Part shown: piece by piece, positions 1 through 10,639 of the stretch | How positions within the stretch are numbered: position 1 is the first letter of the stretch | Layout: each line of letters opens with the position of its first letter | DNA from: CAVAWX01 sp963614215 | GTDB lineage: Bacteria; Actinomycetota; Coriobacteriia; Coriobacteriales; QAMH01 | DNA length: 10,639 nucleotides | Direction: 5' to 3' | Assembly: GCA_963614215.1 (NCBI GenBank) | Contig: CAVECB010000042.1 | Coordinates: forward strand, 1-10,639 | Made by a program: the position numbers and the translations under genes | Notes under the pieces: generated by a model | What the model was told of the DNA's origin: nothing | The model's input: the letters and a program-made list of their open reading frames with translations, nothing else | Database searches by the model: none

Positions 1-1753
<1,753 letters not shown>

Positions 1754-1754
<1 letters not shown>

Positions 1755-3028
1755 TAGCGATCGCCTCCTTTGTCCTCGGTGAAGACGCGCGTGTCGCGCA
1801 CCTCGATGTCTAGGTAGTCGTCGCGGCCGTCCATGAGGCGCATGAACGCGTCGAAAAGATACGACGAGTCGTGAGGGCCGGGCGCGGCTTCGGGGTGGTA
1901 CTGCACGCAAAACGCCGGAATGTCCAAAAACGCCATGCCCTCGGGCGTGCCGTCGTTGAGGTTCACGTGGGTGAGCTGTATGCGGCCAAAGCGCTCGTTG
2001 TCCACGACCGGCGCGATGCGGCGCTCGGTCCAAAAACGCAGGTCGCCGTCGGCCGGATGCTCGGCGACGCCGCCCGATTCACCCGGCACGAGCGCCCCCA
2101 GACTGGAGAAGACCTGGCCGAAGCCATGGTTTTGCGCCGTGATCTCGACGGCGCCCGTGCGCAGGTTCATGACAGGCTGATTGCCGCCGTGATGGCCGTA
2201 GGGCAGCTTCTCTATTGCCGCGCCAGCCGCCCGCGAAATCATCTGGTGCCCGAGGCATATGCCGAAGATGGGGACCTTGCCCAGCAGCGCGCGCGCCGCC
2301 TCGGCCGTCGCGTCCACGGCCTCGGGGTCTCCCGGCCCGTTGGAGAAAAACACGCCGTCGGGCTCGAGCTTTTCCACCTCGGATATCGGCGTGTCCCAGG
2401 GCACGACAACGGTCTCGCAGCCGCGCGTGGACAGGCCGGTGAGGATGTTGGTCTTCACCCCGCAGTCGAAGGCGACGACGCGCTTTTTCTTCTCGCAGTT
2501 GAAGGGGGGCAGCACGTAGGGGGACTCGACCGAGACCTCCGCCACGAGGTTGCGCCCCACGAGCCCGGGCGCCGCCGCGAGCCGCTTGGCCGCCGCCTCT
2601 GCGCCGTCGCCTACCGTCGAGATGATGCCGGCCATCGCGCCGTGCTCGCGTATGTGGCGCACGAGCTTGCGCGTGTCGACGCCCTCGATGGCCACGACGC
2701 CGCTTTTCTCCAGAAAATCCGGCAGCGACTGGGTCGAGCGGAAATTGCTCGGGCGCGCGCACATGTCGCGCACAACGAGGCCGGAAAAGAACAGCTCGCG
2801 CGATTGCATGTCCTCGGCGTTCACCCCATAGTTGCCAATTTGCGGGTAGGTGAGGGCGACGATCTGGCCGCGGTAGCTCGGGTCGCTTGCAATCTCTTGG
2901 TAGCCGGTCATCGAGGTGTTAAAGCACAGCTCGCCGGTGGCCTCTCCTTGCGCGCCACAGCTCGTGCCCGTGAAAACCGTGCCGTCCTCGAGCACGAGAA
3001 CGGCAGGCTTGCCTTTCGCCAACGCCAT
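1754..3028 (-). CDS. carA: Carbamoyl-phosphate synthase small (glutaminase) subunit
   Basis: CarA hydrolyses glutamine and passes ammonia to CarB. The protein has 424 aa. The N-terminal CarA-specific domain (about 8-165) includes FNTSMTGYQEIASDPSY (36-52). The class I glutamine amidotransferase domain (about 183-400) has the nucleophile C258 in GICLGHQ (256-262) and the catalytic pair H378/E380 in YHPEAAPGPHD (377-387). E. coli CarA is 382 aa; the extra length is mostly an insertion of about 36 residues at roughly 306-348, between AQNHGF and LTHVNLNDGT, plus a charged C-terminal tail (401-424). The catalytic residues are intact, so it should be active. The ATG start lies 1 base beyond the pyrC stop, with an AGAGGTGA SD 9 nt upstream inside pyrC. 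The stop TAG shares its last base with the carB GTG. Fourth gene of the pyr operon. Confidence 0.98.
1764..1768 (-). promoter_or_regulatory. Ribosome binding site of carB
   Basis: GGAGG on the minus strand lies 9 nt before the GTG at 1754, inside the last codons of carA. It supports the GTG as the carB start even though it is not ATG and overlaps the carA stop. Confidence 0.8.
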
Positions 3029-3029
3029 C

Positions 3030-4376
3030 TTAAAACGTCACCTCTCCATCTTGGTATGTCGCGTAACCGGCCGTGTAGGTCTCCACGACTCGCCCGCGCA
3101 GATGTTTGCCTGCAAACGCCGAGTTCTTGCCCTTCGACGCGAAATCCGCCGTGTCCACCGTCCATTGCGCATCCGGGTCCACGACGGTGAAATCCGCAAG
3201 GCCGCCTTCCTCGATGCGCACCGGCTCGCAGCCGAGCAGCCTGCGCGGGGCTATCGCCATGGCCTCGACGAGGCGCGCCCAGCCCATGCGCTCGGACGCA
3301 AGACCCGTCCACTCGCCGGCATCGAAATTGGCCGCAGGCGCAGACACAAGGCAGGTGAGCACGGTGGCAAGCGCCGTCTCCAGGCCCGTCGTGCCAAAGG
3401 GCGCGAGGTTGAACTCGAGGGCCTTTTCGTGGGCGGCATGCGGGGCATGGTCGGTCGAGACCATGTCGATGACGCCGGACAGCAGCGCCTCTTGCAGCGC
3501 GAGCGCGTCGGCGGCAGAGCGCAGCGGCGGGTTCACCTTCAGGTCCGTGTCGTAGCTTTGGCGCTTGATAAACGACGAGTCGAGGAACAGGTGGTGCGGG
3601 GTGGCCTCGCAGGTGACGGGCACGCCGTCTGCCTTCGCGCGGGCCACGATCTCGACTCCGCGGGCCGTCGTCACGTGCTGGATGTGCAGCCGGCAGCCCG
3701 TCAGGCGGGCAAGCTCGACGTCGCGGGCAATCTGAACCTCCTCGCCTGCCGCAGGCCAGGCCGCAAGCCCAAGCGCCGTCGACGCCGCGCCCTCGTCGGC
3801 CACGCCGTCTGCGACCAGCCCCTCGTCTTGACAATGCGACAAAACGGGCTTGTCCAGCATCTTCGCGTAATCCATGACGCGGCGCATCGTGCCGCTGTCT
3901 TGGATGCCGCGCCCATCATCGGAAAAGGCGGCCGCGCCGCTTTGCGCCATGTCGCCCATCTCGGCAAGCTCGGTACCCGCAAGGCCTTTTGTGCACGCGC
4001 CCACGGGCAAGACGCGCGTGCGCCCCGGCGCCCAGGCACATTTCTCCAGCTCGTAGGCCACAAGCGCGCCCGTGTCGATGGCGGGCTTGGTGTTTGCCAT
4101 GGGCGCCACCGCGGAAAATCCGCCGCGGGCGGCCGCGCGCATGCCGGAGAGTATGTCTTCCTTGTATTCCAGGCCAGGGTCGCGGAAATGCACGTGCGCG
4201 TCCACGAGACCGGGGAGCAAATAGCAGCCGGACAAGTCGCGGACGACGCACTTGGCGGGCTTTTCCACCTGCGCGCCCACCTCCACGACGCGCCCGTCGC
4301 GCACGAGCACGCTTGCCACCTCGTCGAGGCCGACCTGCGGGTCGACGACGTGTGCGCCTTCAAGCAGCAAGGCCAT
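3030..4376 (-). CDS. pyrC: Dihydroorotase, class I, metal-dependent
   Basis: PyrC reversibly cyclises N-carbamoyl-aspartate to dihydroorotate, the third step of pyrimidine synthesis. The protein has 448 aa from the ATG at 4376. It is an amidohydrolase-fold protein: metal ligands H61 and H63 in DAHVHFRDPG (59-68); FSDDG (151-155), where class I enzymes use an aspartate in place of a carboxylated lysine; H181 (LSHCQDEG); H234 (HIQHVTTARG); and catalytic-type D309 (STDHAPHAAHEK). Substrate-binding elements FRDPG (64-68) and MANTKPAI (93-100) are present. Length fits the class I family (about 420-450). An in-frame GTG at 4385 would add three residues, but it lies within the SD GGAGGTGATC (4380-4389), so the ATG is chosen. 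The gene starts 17 bp inside the end of pyrB and stops 1 base before carA. No defects are seen. Confidence 0.97.
   Translation of the reverse strand: MALLLEGAHVVDPQVGLDEVASVLVRDGRVVEVGAQVEKPAKCVVRDLSGCYLLPGLVDAHVHFRDPGLEYKEDILSGMRAAARGGFSAVAPMANTKPAIDTGALVAYELEKCAWAPGRTRVLPVGACTKGLAGTELAEMGDMAQSGAAAFSDDGRGIQDSGTMRRVMDYAKMLDKPVLSHCQDEGLVADGVADEGAASTALGLAAWPAAGEEVQIARDVELARLTGCRLHIQHVTTARGVEIVARAKADGVPVTCEATPHHLFLDSSFIKRQSYDTDLKVNPPLRSAADALALQEALLSGVIDMVSTDHAPHAAHEKALEFNLAPFGTTGLETALATVLTCLVSAPAANFDAGEWTGLASERMGWARLVEAMAIAPRRLLGCEPVRIEEGGLADFTVVDPDAQWTVDTADFASKGKNSAFAGKHLRGRVVETYTAGYATYQDGEVTF
3038..3045 (-). promoter_or_regulatory. Ribosome binding site of carA
   Basis: AGAGGTGA on the minus strand lies inside the last codons of pyrC, 9 nt before the carA ATG at 3028. 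It fixes the carA start immediately after the pyrC TAA. Confidence 0.75.
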
Positions 4377-5430
4377 GCGGATCACCTCCGAGCAGCAGGT
4401 ACATGACGGCCATGCGCACCGCCACTCCTGCGTTAACTTGGTCGAGTATGAGCGATTGCGCGGCGTCGGCCGCCTCGGCGGACAGCTCCACGCCGCGGTT
4501 CACCGGACCGGGATGCATGATGACCGATTCCGGCTTCATCGCGGCAAGCCGGCGCGTGTCCACCCCAAACAGCGCCGCGTACTCGCGCAGGCTGGGCAGG
4601 GGCGCGCCTTCCAGGCGCTCCATCTGGATGCGCAGCATGTAGAGCACGTCCAGCTCGCCCAAACACTCGTCGAGCGCGTGGCAGACGCGAAGCGGCTGTA
4701 GGGTCTTGCCGGCACCTGCACCGCAAGCCGCACTACCGGCACTCTCGCCTTCACCGCAAGCCGAGCTGCCTGCGCTTCCGCCTTCACCGTCGCCTACGCG
4801 CCCCACACTCTCGGCGGCCTCGCGGCACAGCGCCTGCGGGCAGGCGGGCATGAGCGTGGGCGGCCCTATGAGCACGGGCTCGGCGCCCATCATCACGAGC
4901 AGCGGCGCAAGCGACCCGACGACGCGAGAGTGCGCGACGTCGCCCACGATGCCCACCTTCAACCCTTCAAGCGAGCCGAAGCGCTCGCGCATGGTGAAGG
5001 CGTCGAGCAGGGCCTGGGTGGGATGCTCGTGCTTGCCGTCGCCGCCGTTGACCACGCAGGCGCGGACATGGCGCTCGATGACGCGCGGGGCGCCCTCCTG
5101 GCGGCTGCGCACGACGACGAGGTCGGCGTCCATCGCATCAAGCGTGGCCGCCGTATCGGCAAGCGACTCGCCTTTCTTTGTAGAAGAGCTGGACGCCGAA
5201 AAGTTGATGGCATCGGCAGACAGGCGCTTTGCCGCAATTTCGAAGCTCGTGCGCGTGCGCGTGGACGGCTCGAGGAAGAGGTTGACGATGGTACGCCCGC
5301 GCAGGGTGGGCAGCTTTTTTATCTCGCGGTCGTTGACCTCTTTAAACGACCGCGCGCAGTCTAGGACCTCGACGACCTCCGCGGGCGTCAGGTCCTCTAT
5401 GTCGATGAGACTTCTGTGCGTGCCAAGCAT
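4360..5430 (-). CDS. pyrB: Aspartate carbamoyltransferase catalytic subunit, with an internal repeat insertion
   Basis: PyrB condenses carbamoyl phosphate with aspartate, the committed step of pyrimidine synthesis. The protein has 356 aa. The N-terminal carbamoyl-phosphate domain has STRTRTSFE (56-64), K85/K86 in the flexible loop STKKGES (83-89), and HPTQALLDAF (136-145). The aspartate domain has MLRIQMERLE (265-274) and HPGPVNRG (306-313). The HPGPVNRG form and the absence of any pyrI in the window fit the smaller Gram-positive type of enzyme. The length exceeds the usual 305-315 because of a low-complexity segment at about 198-247, which contains two 11-residue repeats (GEGGSAGSSAC, GEGESAGSAAC) and a partial third (GAGAG). 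It lies in the aspartate domain between GPPTLMP and the strand before MLRIQ, where homologues have a short loop, so catalysis is probably kept. ATG at 5430, 3 bp after pyrR, with GGGAGG 10 nt upstream. Overlaps pyrC by 17 bp. Confidence 0.96.
   Translation of the reverse strand: MLGTHRSLIDIEDLTPAEVVEVLDCARSFKEVNDREIKKLPTLRGRTIVNLFLEPSTRTRTSFEIAAKRLSADAINFSASSSSTKKGESLADTAATLDAMDADLVVVRSRQEGAPRVIERHVRACVVNGGDGKHEHPTQALLDAFTMRERFGSLEGLKVGIVGDVAHSRVVGSLAPLLVMMGAEPVLIGPPTLMPACPQALCREAAESVGRVGDGEGGSAGSSACGEGESAGSAACGAGAGKTLQPLRVCHALDECLGELDVLYMLRIQMERLEGAPLPSLREYAALFGVDTRRLAAMKPESVIMHPGPVNRGVELSAEAADAAQSLILDQVNAGVAVRMAVMYLLLGGDPHGLAA
4380..4389 (-). promoter_or_regulatory. Ribosome binding site of pyrC that decides the start
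   Basis: GGAGGTGATC on the minus strand is a full-length complement to the usual 16S rRNA 3' end. It ends 3 nt before the pyrC ATG at 4376, and its GGAGG core is 8 nt from that ATG. It sits inside the final codons of pyrB and overlaps the alternative GTG at 4385, which argues against that earlier start. Confidence 0.85.
4708..4788 (-). repeat. 33-bp imperfect tandem repeat inside pyrB (2.5 units)
   Basis: Read on the minus strand, unit 1 (4756-4788) and unit 2 (4723-4755) are each 33 bp and encode GEGGSAGSSAC and GEGESAGSAAC. A partial 15-bp third unit (4708-4722) encodes GAGAG. Both full units start GGTGAAGGCG and end GCGGCTTGC or TCGGCTTGC. The period is a multiple of three, so copy-number change keeps frame. 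This is coding, minisatellite-like expansion within pyrB. Diverged third positions show it is not a fresh duplication. Confidence 0.9.
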
Positions 5431-5433
5431 GGG

Positions 5434-6057
5434 CTATTCGCCTCCCATCGCGCTGGTGAAGGCGGCGTCGAGCGCGCTTGCGCTGGGCACCCGTGCCGCG
5501 CCCACGCGCCCCGCGCTATCTGCCTCCAAAATTTCGACACTCGTGCGCCCGTCGAGCGGCTCGTAGAAAAAGCGCACGCTCTCCTCGGTCGAGCTGGGCA
5601 CGTTCTTGCCCACGAAATCCGCGCGTATGGGCAGCTCGCGATGCCCGCGATCCACAAGCACGGCCAGCTGGATGCGGCTCGCGCGGCCGAGGTCTTTGAG
5701 GGCGTCGAGCGCCGCGCGCACCGTGCGCCCCGTGAACAGCACGTCGTCCACGAGCACGACCGTCTTGCCGTCGAGGGTGAAAGGCACGTCGGTGCGGTGC
5801 ACCTCGGGGGCGTAGCTTGCCACGTCGTCGCGGTAGAAGCTGATGTCGAGGCGCCCGACGGGCACCTTCGCCGACTCGATGGCCTCGATGCGCCGGGCCA
5901 GCTCGGCTGCTATGAGGTCGCCGCGCGTGACGATGCCGACGAGCGCCAGCCCGTCTGCGCCGCTGTTGGATTCGAGAATCTCGTGCGCCATGCGCGTGAG
6001 CGCGCGCTCTACCGCCTGCGCATCCAAGACGACCGCTTTGGTCTCGGGTGAGTTCAT
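5434..6057 (-). CDS. pyrR: Bifunctional pyr operon regulator / uracil phosphoribosyltransferase PyrR
   Basis: PyrR binds pyr mRNA when UMP or UTP is high and represses the operon; many homologues also make UMP from uracil and PRPP. The protein has 207 aa from the ATG at 6057. It is a type I phosphoribosyltransferase fold: PRPP-binding VLVDDVLFTGRTV (101-113), ALTRMAHEI (19-27), YRDD (75-78) and DRGHRELPIRADFVGKN (136-152). From memory of Bacillus subtilis PyrR mutants, RNA-contact residues T18, H22, R141 and R146 correspond to T21, H25, R140 and R145 here, all kept, so RNA binding is expected. The usual length is about 180; the extra is a C-terminal tail (about 180-207) rich in Ala, Ser and Gly. 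The frame is open further upstream to about 6396, but that stretch crosses the leader element and the putative promoter and lacks homology. First gene of the pyr operon, 3 bp before pyrB. Confidence 0.96.
   Translation of the reverse strand: MNSPETKAVVLDAQAVERALTRMAHEILESNSGADGLALVGIVTRGDLIAAELARRIEAIESAKVPVGRLDISFYRDDVASYAPEVHRTDVPFTLDGKTVVLVDDVLFTGRTVRAALDALKDLGRASRIQLAVLVDRGHRELPIRADFVGKNVPSSTEESVRFFYEPLDGRTSVEILEADSAGRVGAARVPSASALDAAFTSAMGGE
5441..5446 (-). promoter_or_regulatory. Ribosome binding site of pyrB
   Basis: GGGAGG on the minus strand lies in the last codons of pyrR, 10 nt before the pyrB ATG at 5430. Confidence 0.7.
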
Positions 6058-6067
6058 GCACCACCAT

Positions 6068-6073
6068 CCCTTT
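6068..6073 (-). promoter_or_regulatory. Ribosome binding site of pyrR, inside the PyrR-binding hairpin
   Basis: AAAGGG on the minus strand lies 10 nt before the pyrR ATG at 6057. Five of its bases (6069-6073) form the 3' strand of the lower stem of the PyrR-binding element, so hairpin formation would hide it from the ribosome. It is weaker than the GGAGG sites of the downstream genes. Confidence 0.6.
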
Positions 6074-6102
6074 CGGGCCTCGCCGGGCCGCGTTCTTAAA
6101 GG
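6069..6102 (-). promoter_or_regulatory. Putative PyrR-binding RNA element in the pyr leader
   Basis: On the minus strand, 6087-6078 read CCCGGCGAGG. They contain the CCNGNGAGG core of the PyrR-binding loop consensus (ARUCCNGNGAGGYU, as known from Firmicutes). The flanks can fold: GGCC (6089-6086) pairs with GGCC (6079-6076) around a six-base loop, and CCTTT (6102-6098) pairs with AAAGG (6073-6069) below an internal loop with A/G-rich bases on its 5' side. This matches the layout of known elements: a short upper stem carrying the loop, a purine-bearing internal loop and a lower stem. The 3' lower-stem strand overlaps the pyrR SD and no T-run terminator follows. PyrR binding is therefore inferred to block translation initiation, as reported for Mycobacterium smegmatis, rather than cause attenuation. 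Confidence 0.72.
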
Positions 6103-6119
6103 TTTCGGTTCGCCCCAAG

Positions 6120-6128
6120 ATACTAGCA
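6120..6128 (-). promoter_or_regulatory. Candidate extended -10 promoter of the pyr operon
   Basis: The minus strand reads TGCTAGTAT: a TGN extension followed by TAGTAT (4 of 6 matches to TATAAT). No good -35 is seen at 17 bp (CATCCG at 6148-6143), which an extended -10 can tolerate. Transcription would begin near 6113, giving a leader of about 56 nt that starts just ahead of the PyrR element. This is a motif-based guess. A TAGATT at 6217-6212 on the same strand is an alternative -10, also without a clear -35. Confidence 0.35.
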
Positions 6129-6149
6129 CCGCATGACAGCGCCGGATGA

Positions 6150-6165
6150 GTGAATCGCGTGAATC
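6150..6165. repeat. Short direct repeat GTGAATC x2, period 9 bp
   Basis: GTGAATC occurs at 6150-6156 and again at 6159-6165 (GTGAATCGC then GTGAATCCGC). It lies between the two candidate promoters, just upstream of the pyr -35 position. It could be a protein-binding site or chance; nothing else supports a role. Confidence 0.4.
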
Positions 6166-6187
6166 CGCAAGAGCGGCAAACCGGACG

Positions 6188-6214
6188 CGGACAGCCATGT
6201 TGCCGCCGTATAAT
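6188..6214 (+). promoter_or_regulatory. Candidate promoter of hsdR
   Basis: A perfect TATAAT lies at 6209-6214 on the plus strand, rare in such GC-rich DNA. The best -35-like hexamer is CGGACA (6188-6193, 4 of 6 to TTGACA), with a short 15-bp spacer. Transcription would start near 6220, giving an hsdR 5' UTR of about 110 nt that contains the inverted repeat at 6246-6299. Confidence 0.5.
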
Positions 6215-6245
6215 CTAGGGCGTTTGTGTTCCCAGCAGACAAAAC

Positions 6246-6299
6246 GCATGTGCACCAGATGCGGCGCAGCATGGGCGAGGCATCTGGTGCGGCACATGC
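6246..6299 (+). repeat. Long inverted repeat in the predicted hsdR 5' UTR
   Basis: The left arm GCATGTGCACCAGATGC (6246-6262) is complementary to the right arm GCATCTGGTGC (6280-6290) plus ACATGC (6294-6299), interrupted by a 3-base bulge GGC (6291-6293). This gives 17 paired bases around a 17-base loop (6263-6279). It lies downstream of the TATAAT and about 30 bases before the hsdR start. It could be an mRNA hairpin affecting hsdR expression or stability, or a DNA site for a dimeric regulator. It is not a normal terminator: the nearest T-run is only four bases and starts 11 bases after the stem. Confidence 0.85.
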
Positions 6300-6321
6300 C
6301 GCATGCCGGATTTTCAGATTC

Positions 6322-6325
6322 GAGG
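6322..6325 (+). promoter_or_regulatory. Ribosome binding site of hsdR that decides the start
   Basis: GAGG lies 6 nt before the ATG at 6332. The frame is open back to 6146, but that longer start would lie ahead of the TATAAT box and run through the inverted repeat, so the ATG at 6332 is preferred. Confidence 0.65.
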
Positions 6326-6331
6326 TTTCGT

Positions 6332-9437
<3,106 letters not shown>

Positions 9438-9445
<8 letters not shown>

Positions 9446-10639
9446 GGCCAAAGACAAGAACACGGCAGAAATCGGCTTCGAGAAGCAGTTGTGGGACGCA
9501 GCCAACGTGCTGCGCGGCAACATGGACGCCGCCGACTACAAGAACGTGGTGCTGGGACTCATCTTCCTGAAGTACCTCTCCGACCGCTTCGACGAGCGCT
9601 ACCAGGAGCTCGTGGCGGAGGGCTACGGCGACGAGGAGGACCGCGACTGCTACGTCAAGGAAAACGTCTTCTTCGTGCCCGAGGAGGCCCGCTGGGCCAA
9701 CATCGCCAAGGACGCCCACACCCCCGAGATCGGCCAGAGCATCGACAACGCGATGCGTGCCATCGAGCGCGAAAACGACATCCTCAAAGAGGTGCTGCCC
9801 AAGGACTTCTCGCGCCCCGAGCTGGACAAAAGGCGCCTGGGCGAGGTGGTCGACCTGTTCACCAACGTGCAGATGAGCGACGGCAAGAGCGAGAAGGACC
9901 TGCTGGGCCGCGCCTACGAGTACTGCCTGTCGCAGTTCGCCTCCCTCGAGGGCAAGAACGCCGGCGAGTTCTACACGCCCTCCTGCATCGTGCGCACACT
10001 AGTCGAGATCCTGCAGCCATTCAACGGCCGCGTGTACGACCCCTGCTGCGGCAGCGGCGGCATGTTCGTGCAGTCGGCCGAGTTCGTGCGCCACCACGGC
10101 GGAAACGTGGTGCAGGACATCACCGTGTTCGGCCAGGAGAGCAATCCCAACACCTGGAAGCTCGCCAAGATGAACCTGGGCATCCACGGCATTGAGGCCG
10201 ACCTGGGCAGCTACGCCGACACTTTCAGCACCGACCAGCACAGAAACGAGAAATTCGACTACGTGCTGGCAAACCCGCCCTTCAACCTGAAGAACTGGGG
10301 CGGCGAGGCCCTGACCGAGGACGTGCGCTGGAAGTACGGCACGCCGCCGGCAGGCAACGCAAACTTCGCCTGGATGCAGCACATGATCTGGCACCTGAAC
10401 GACCGGGGCAAGGTGGGTCTAGTGCTTGCCAACGGCTCGCTTTCGAGCCAGACGAGCGGCGAGGGCAAGATCCGACAGGCCATCGTGGAGGCCGACCTGG
10501 TCGAGGGCATCGTGGCTATGCCGGGGCAGCTGTTCTACAGCACCGGCATCCCCGTGTGCCTGTGGATTCTGGACAAGAAGAAGGTCCGACCCGGCAAGAC
10601 GCTGTTCATCGACGCGCGCGAGATGGGCACCATGGTCAG
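9438..10639 (+). CDS. hsdM: Type I restriction-modification DNA methyltransferase subunit HsdM (N-terminal 400 residues; runs off right edge)
   Basis: HsdM methylates adenine (N6) at the target chosen by HsdS, protecting host DNA, and forms the core of the complex with HsdR. I translated this frame by hand: it opens MAKAKDKNTAEIGFEKQLWD and stays open to the edge. The N-terminal helical domain (about 12-150) has AANVLRGNMDAADYKNVVLG (21-40), typical of HsdM. The catalytic domain has GEFYTP (176-181, motif X region), SAM-binding DPCCGSGGMF (201-210), FGQESNP (231-237) and the catalytic NPPF (279-282). The family is about 490-530 aa, so roughly 100 residues are beyond the edge. The ATG overlaps the hsdR TAA region (ATGGCTAA). 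The order hsdR-hsdM suggests hsdS follows outside the window. No frameshift is seen. Confidence 0.96.

Larger units (their letters stand above)
6058..6331. other. Divergent intergenic region between pyrR and hsdR
   Basis: This is the only gene-free stretch of size in the window. From left to right it holds the pyrR SD and PyrR element (6068-6102), a candidate pyr promoter (6120-6128), a 9-bp-period direct repeat GTGAATC (6150-6156 and 6159-6165), a candidate hsdR promoter with TATAAT (6209-6214), the long inverted repeat (6246-6299) and the hsdR SD (6322-6325). I see no convincing small gene or intrinsic terminator in it. Confidence 0.7.

Noticed and set aside
1871..4406. Long plus-strand open frames opposite carA and pyrC (1871-3190, 2916-4406)
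   Set aside because: They lie opposite genes with intact catalytic motifs and have biased, domain-free composition, so they are shadows.
4708..4788. pyrB tandem repeat as a CRISPR array or mobile element
   Set aside because: Units are adjacent without spacers, keep the reading frame, and lie within an intact pyrB.
6246..6315. Inverted repeat as an intrinsic terminator
   Set aside because: The stem is followed by GCC-rich sequence and only TTTT eleven bases later, and it lies upstream of hsdR rather than at a gene end.
6146..6331. Longer HsdR starting at 6146 with a 62-residue N-terminal extension (contains MCTRCG)
   Set aside because: The extension crosses the TATAAT box and the inverted repeat and has no SD-supported start. 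The ATG at 6332 has GAGG 6 nt upstream and gives the typical family length.
9491..10195. 234-codon plus-strand open frame within hsdM
   Set aside because: It is a different frame from the HsdM coding frame that carries DPCCGSGG and NPPF. Its Arg/Gly-rich composition marks it as a frame shadow.

Overview
The window is GC-rich bacterial DNA holding two divergent gene blocks separated by one 274-base intergenic region. The set of genes (PyrR-controlled pyr operon, metal-dependent class I dihydroorotase, catalytic PyrB with no PyrI seen in the window) and the protein style point to a high-GC Gram-positive. My best guess is Actinomycetota of the Coriobacteriia (Eggerthella/Slackia/Olsenella-like), but that is inference from sequence style, not a database match.

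Minus strand, 6057 down to 1: a tight de novo pyrimidine operon read right to left as pyrR - pyrB - pyrC - carA - carB, with carB running off the left edge. The products cover the first steps to dihydroorotate: CarA/CarB make carbamoyl phosphate, PyrB joins it to aspartate, and PyrC closes the ring. PyrR is the UMP/UTP-responsive RNA-binding regulator. The junctions are 3 bp, a 17-bp overlap, 1 bp and a 1-base overlap, each with a clear Shine-Dalgarno (SD) sequence inside the preceding gene, so the genes are almost certainly co-transcribed and translationally coupled. The pyrR leader has an RNA element matching the PyrR-binding loop consensus, positioned so that its 3' lower-stem strand contains the pyrR SD. 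No terminator follows it, which suggests translational repression rather than attenuation.

Plus strand, 6332 to the right edge: a type I restriction-modification locus, hsdR (complete, 1037 aa, EcoR124I-like length and motifs) followed by hsdM (first 400 residues; the gene runs off the right edge). hsdM starts inside the end of hsdR. An hsdS specificity gene is expected just beyond the window. A TATAAT box at 6209-6214 is a good candidate promoter, and a long inverted repeat (6246-6299) lies in the predicted hsdR 5' UTR.

Oddities worth attention: the PyrR element over the SD; a 33-bp tandem repeat that adds a Gly/Ser/Ala/Cys-rich loop to PyrB; a roughly 36-residue insertion in the CarA glutaminase domain; and the large inverted repeat ahead of hsdR. 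I see no novel defence system beyond the standard type I RM, no CRISPR array, no tRNA or rRNA and no mobile-element gene.
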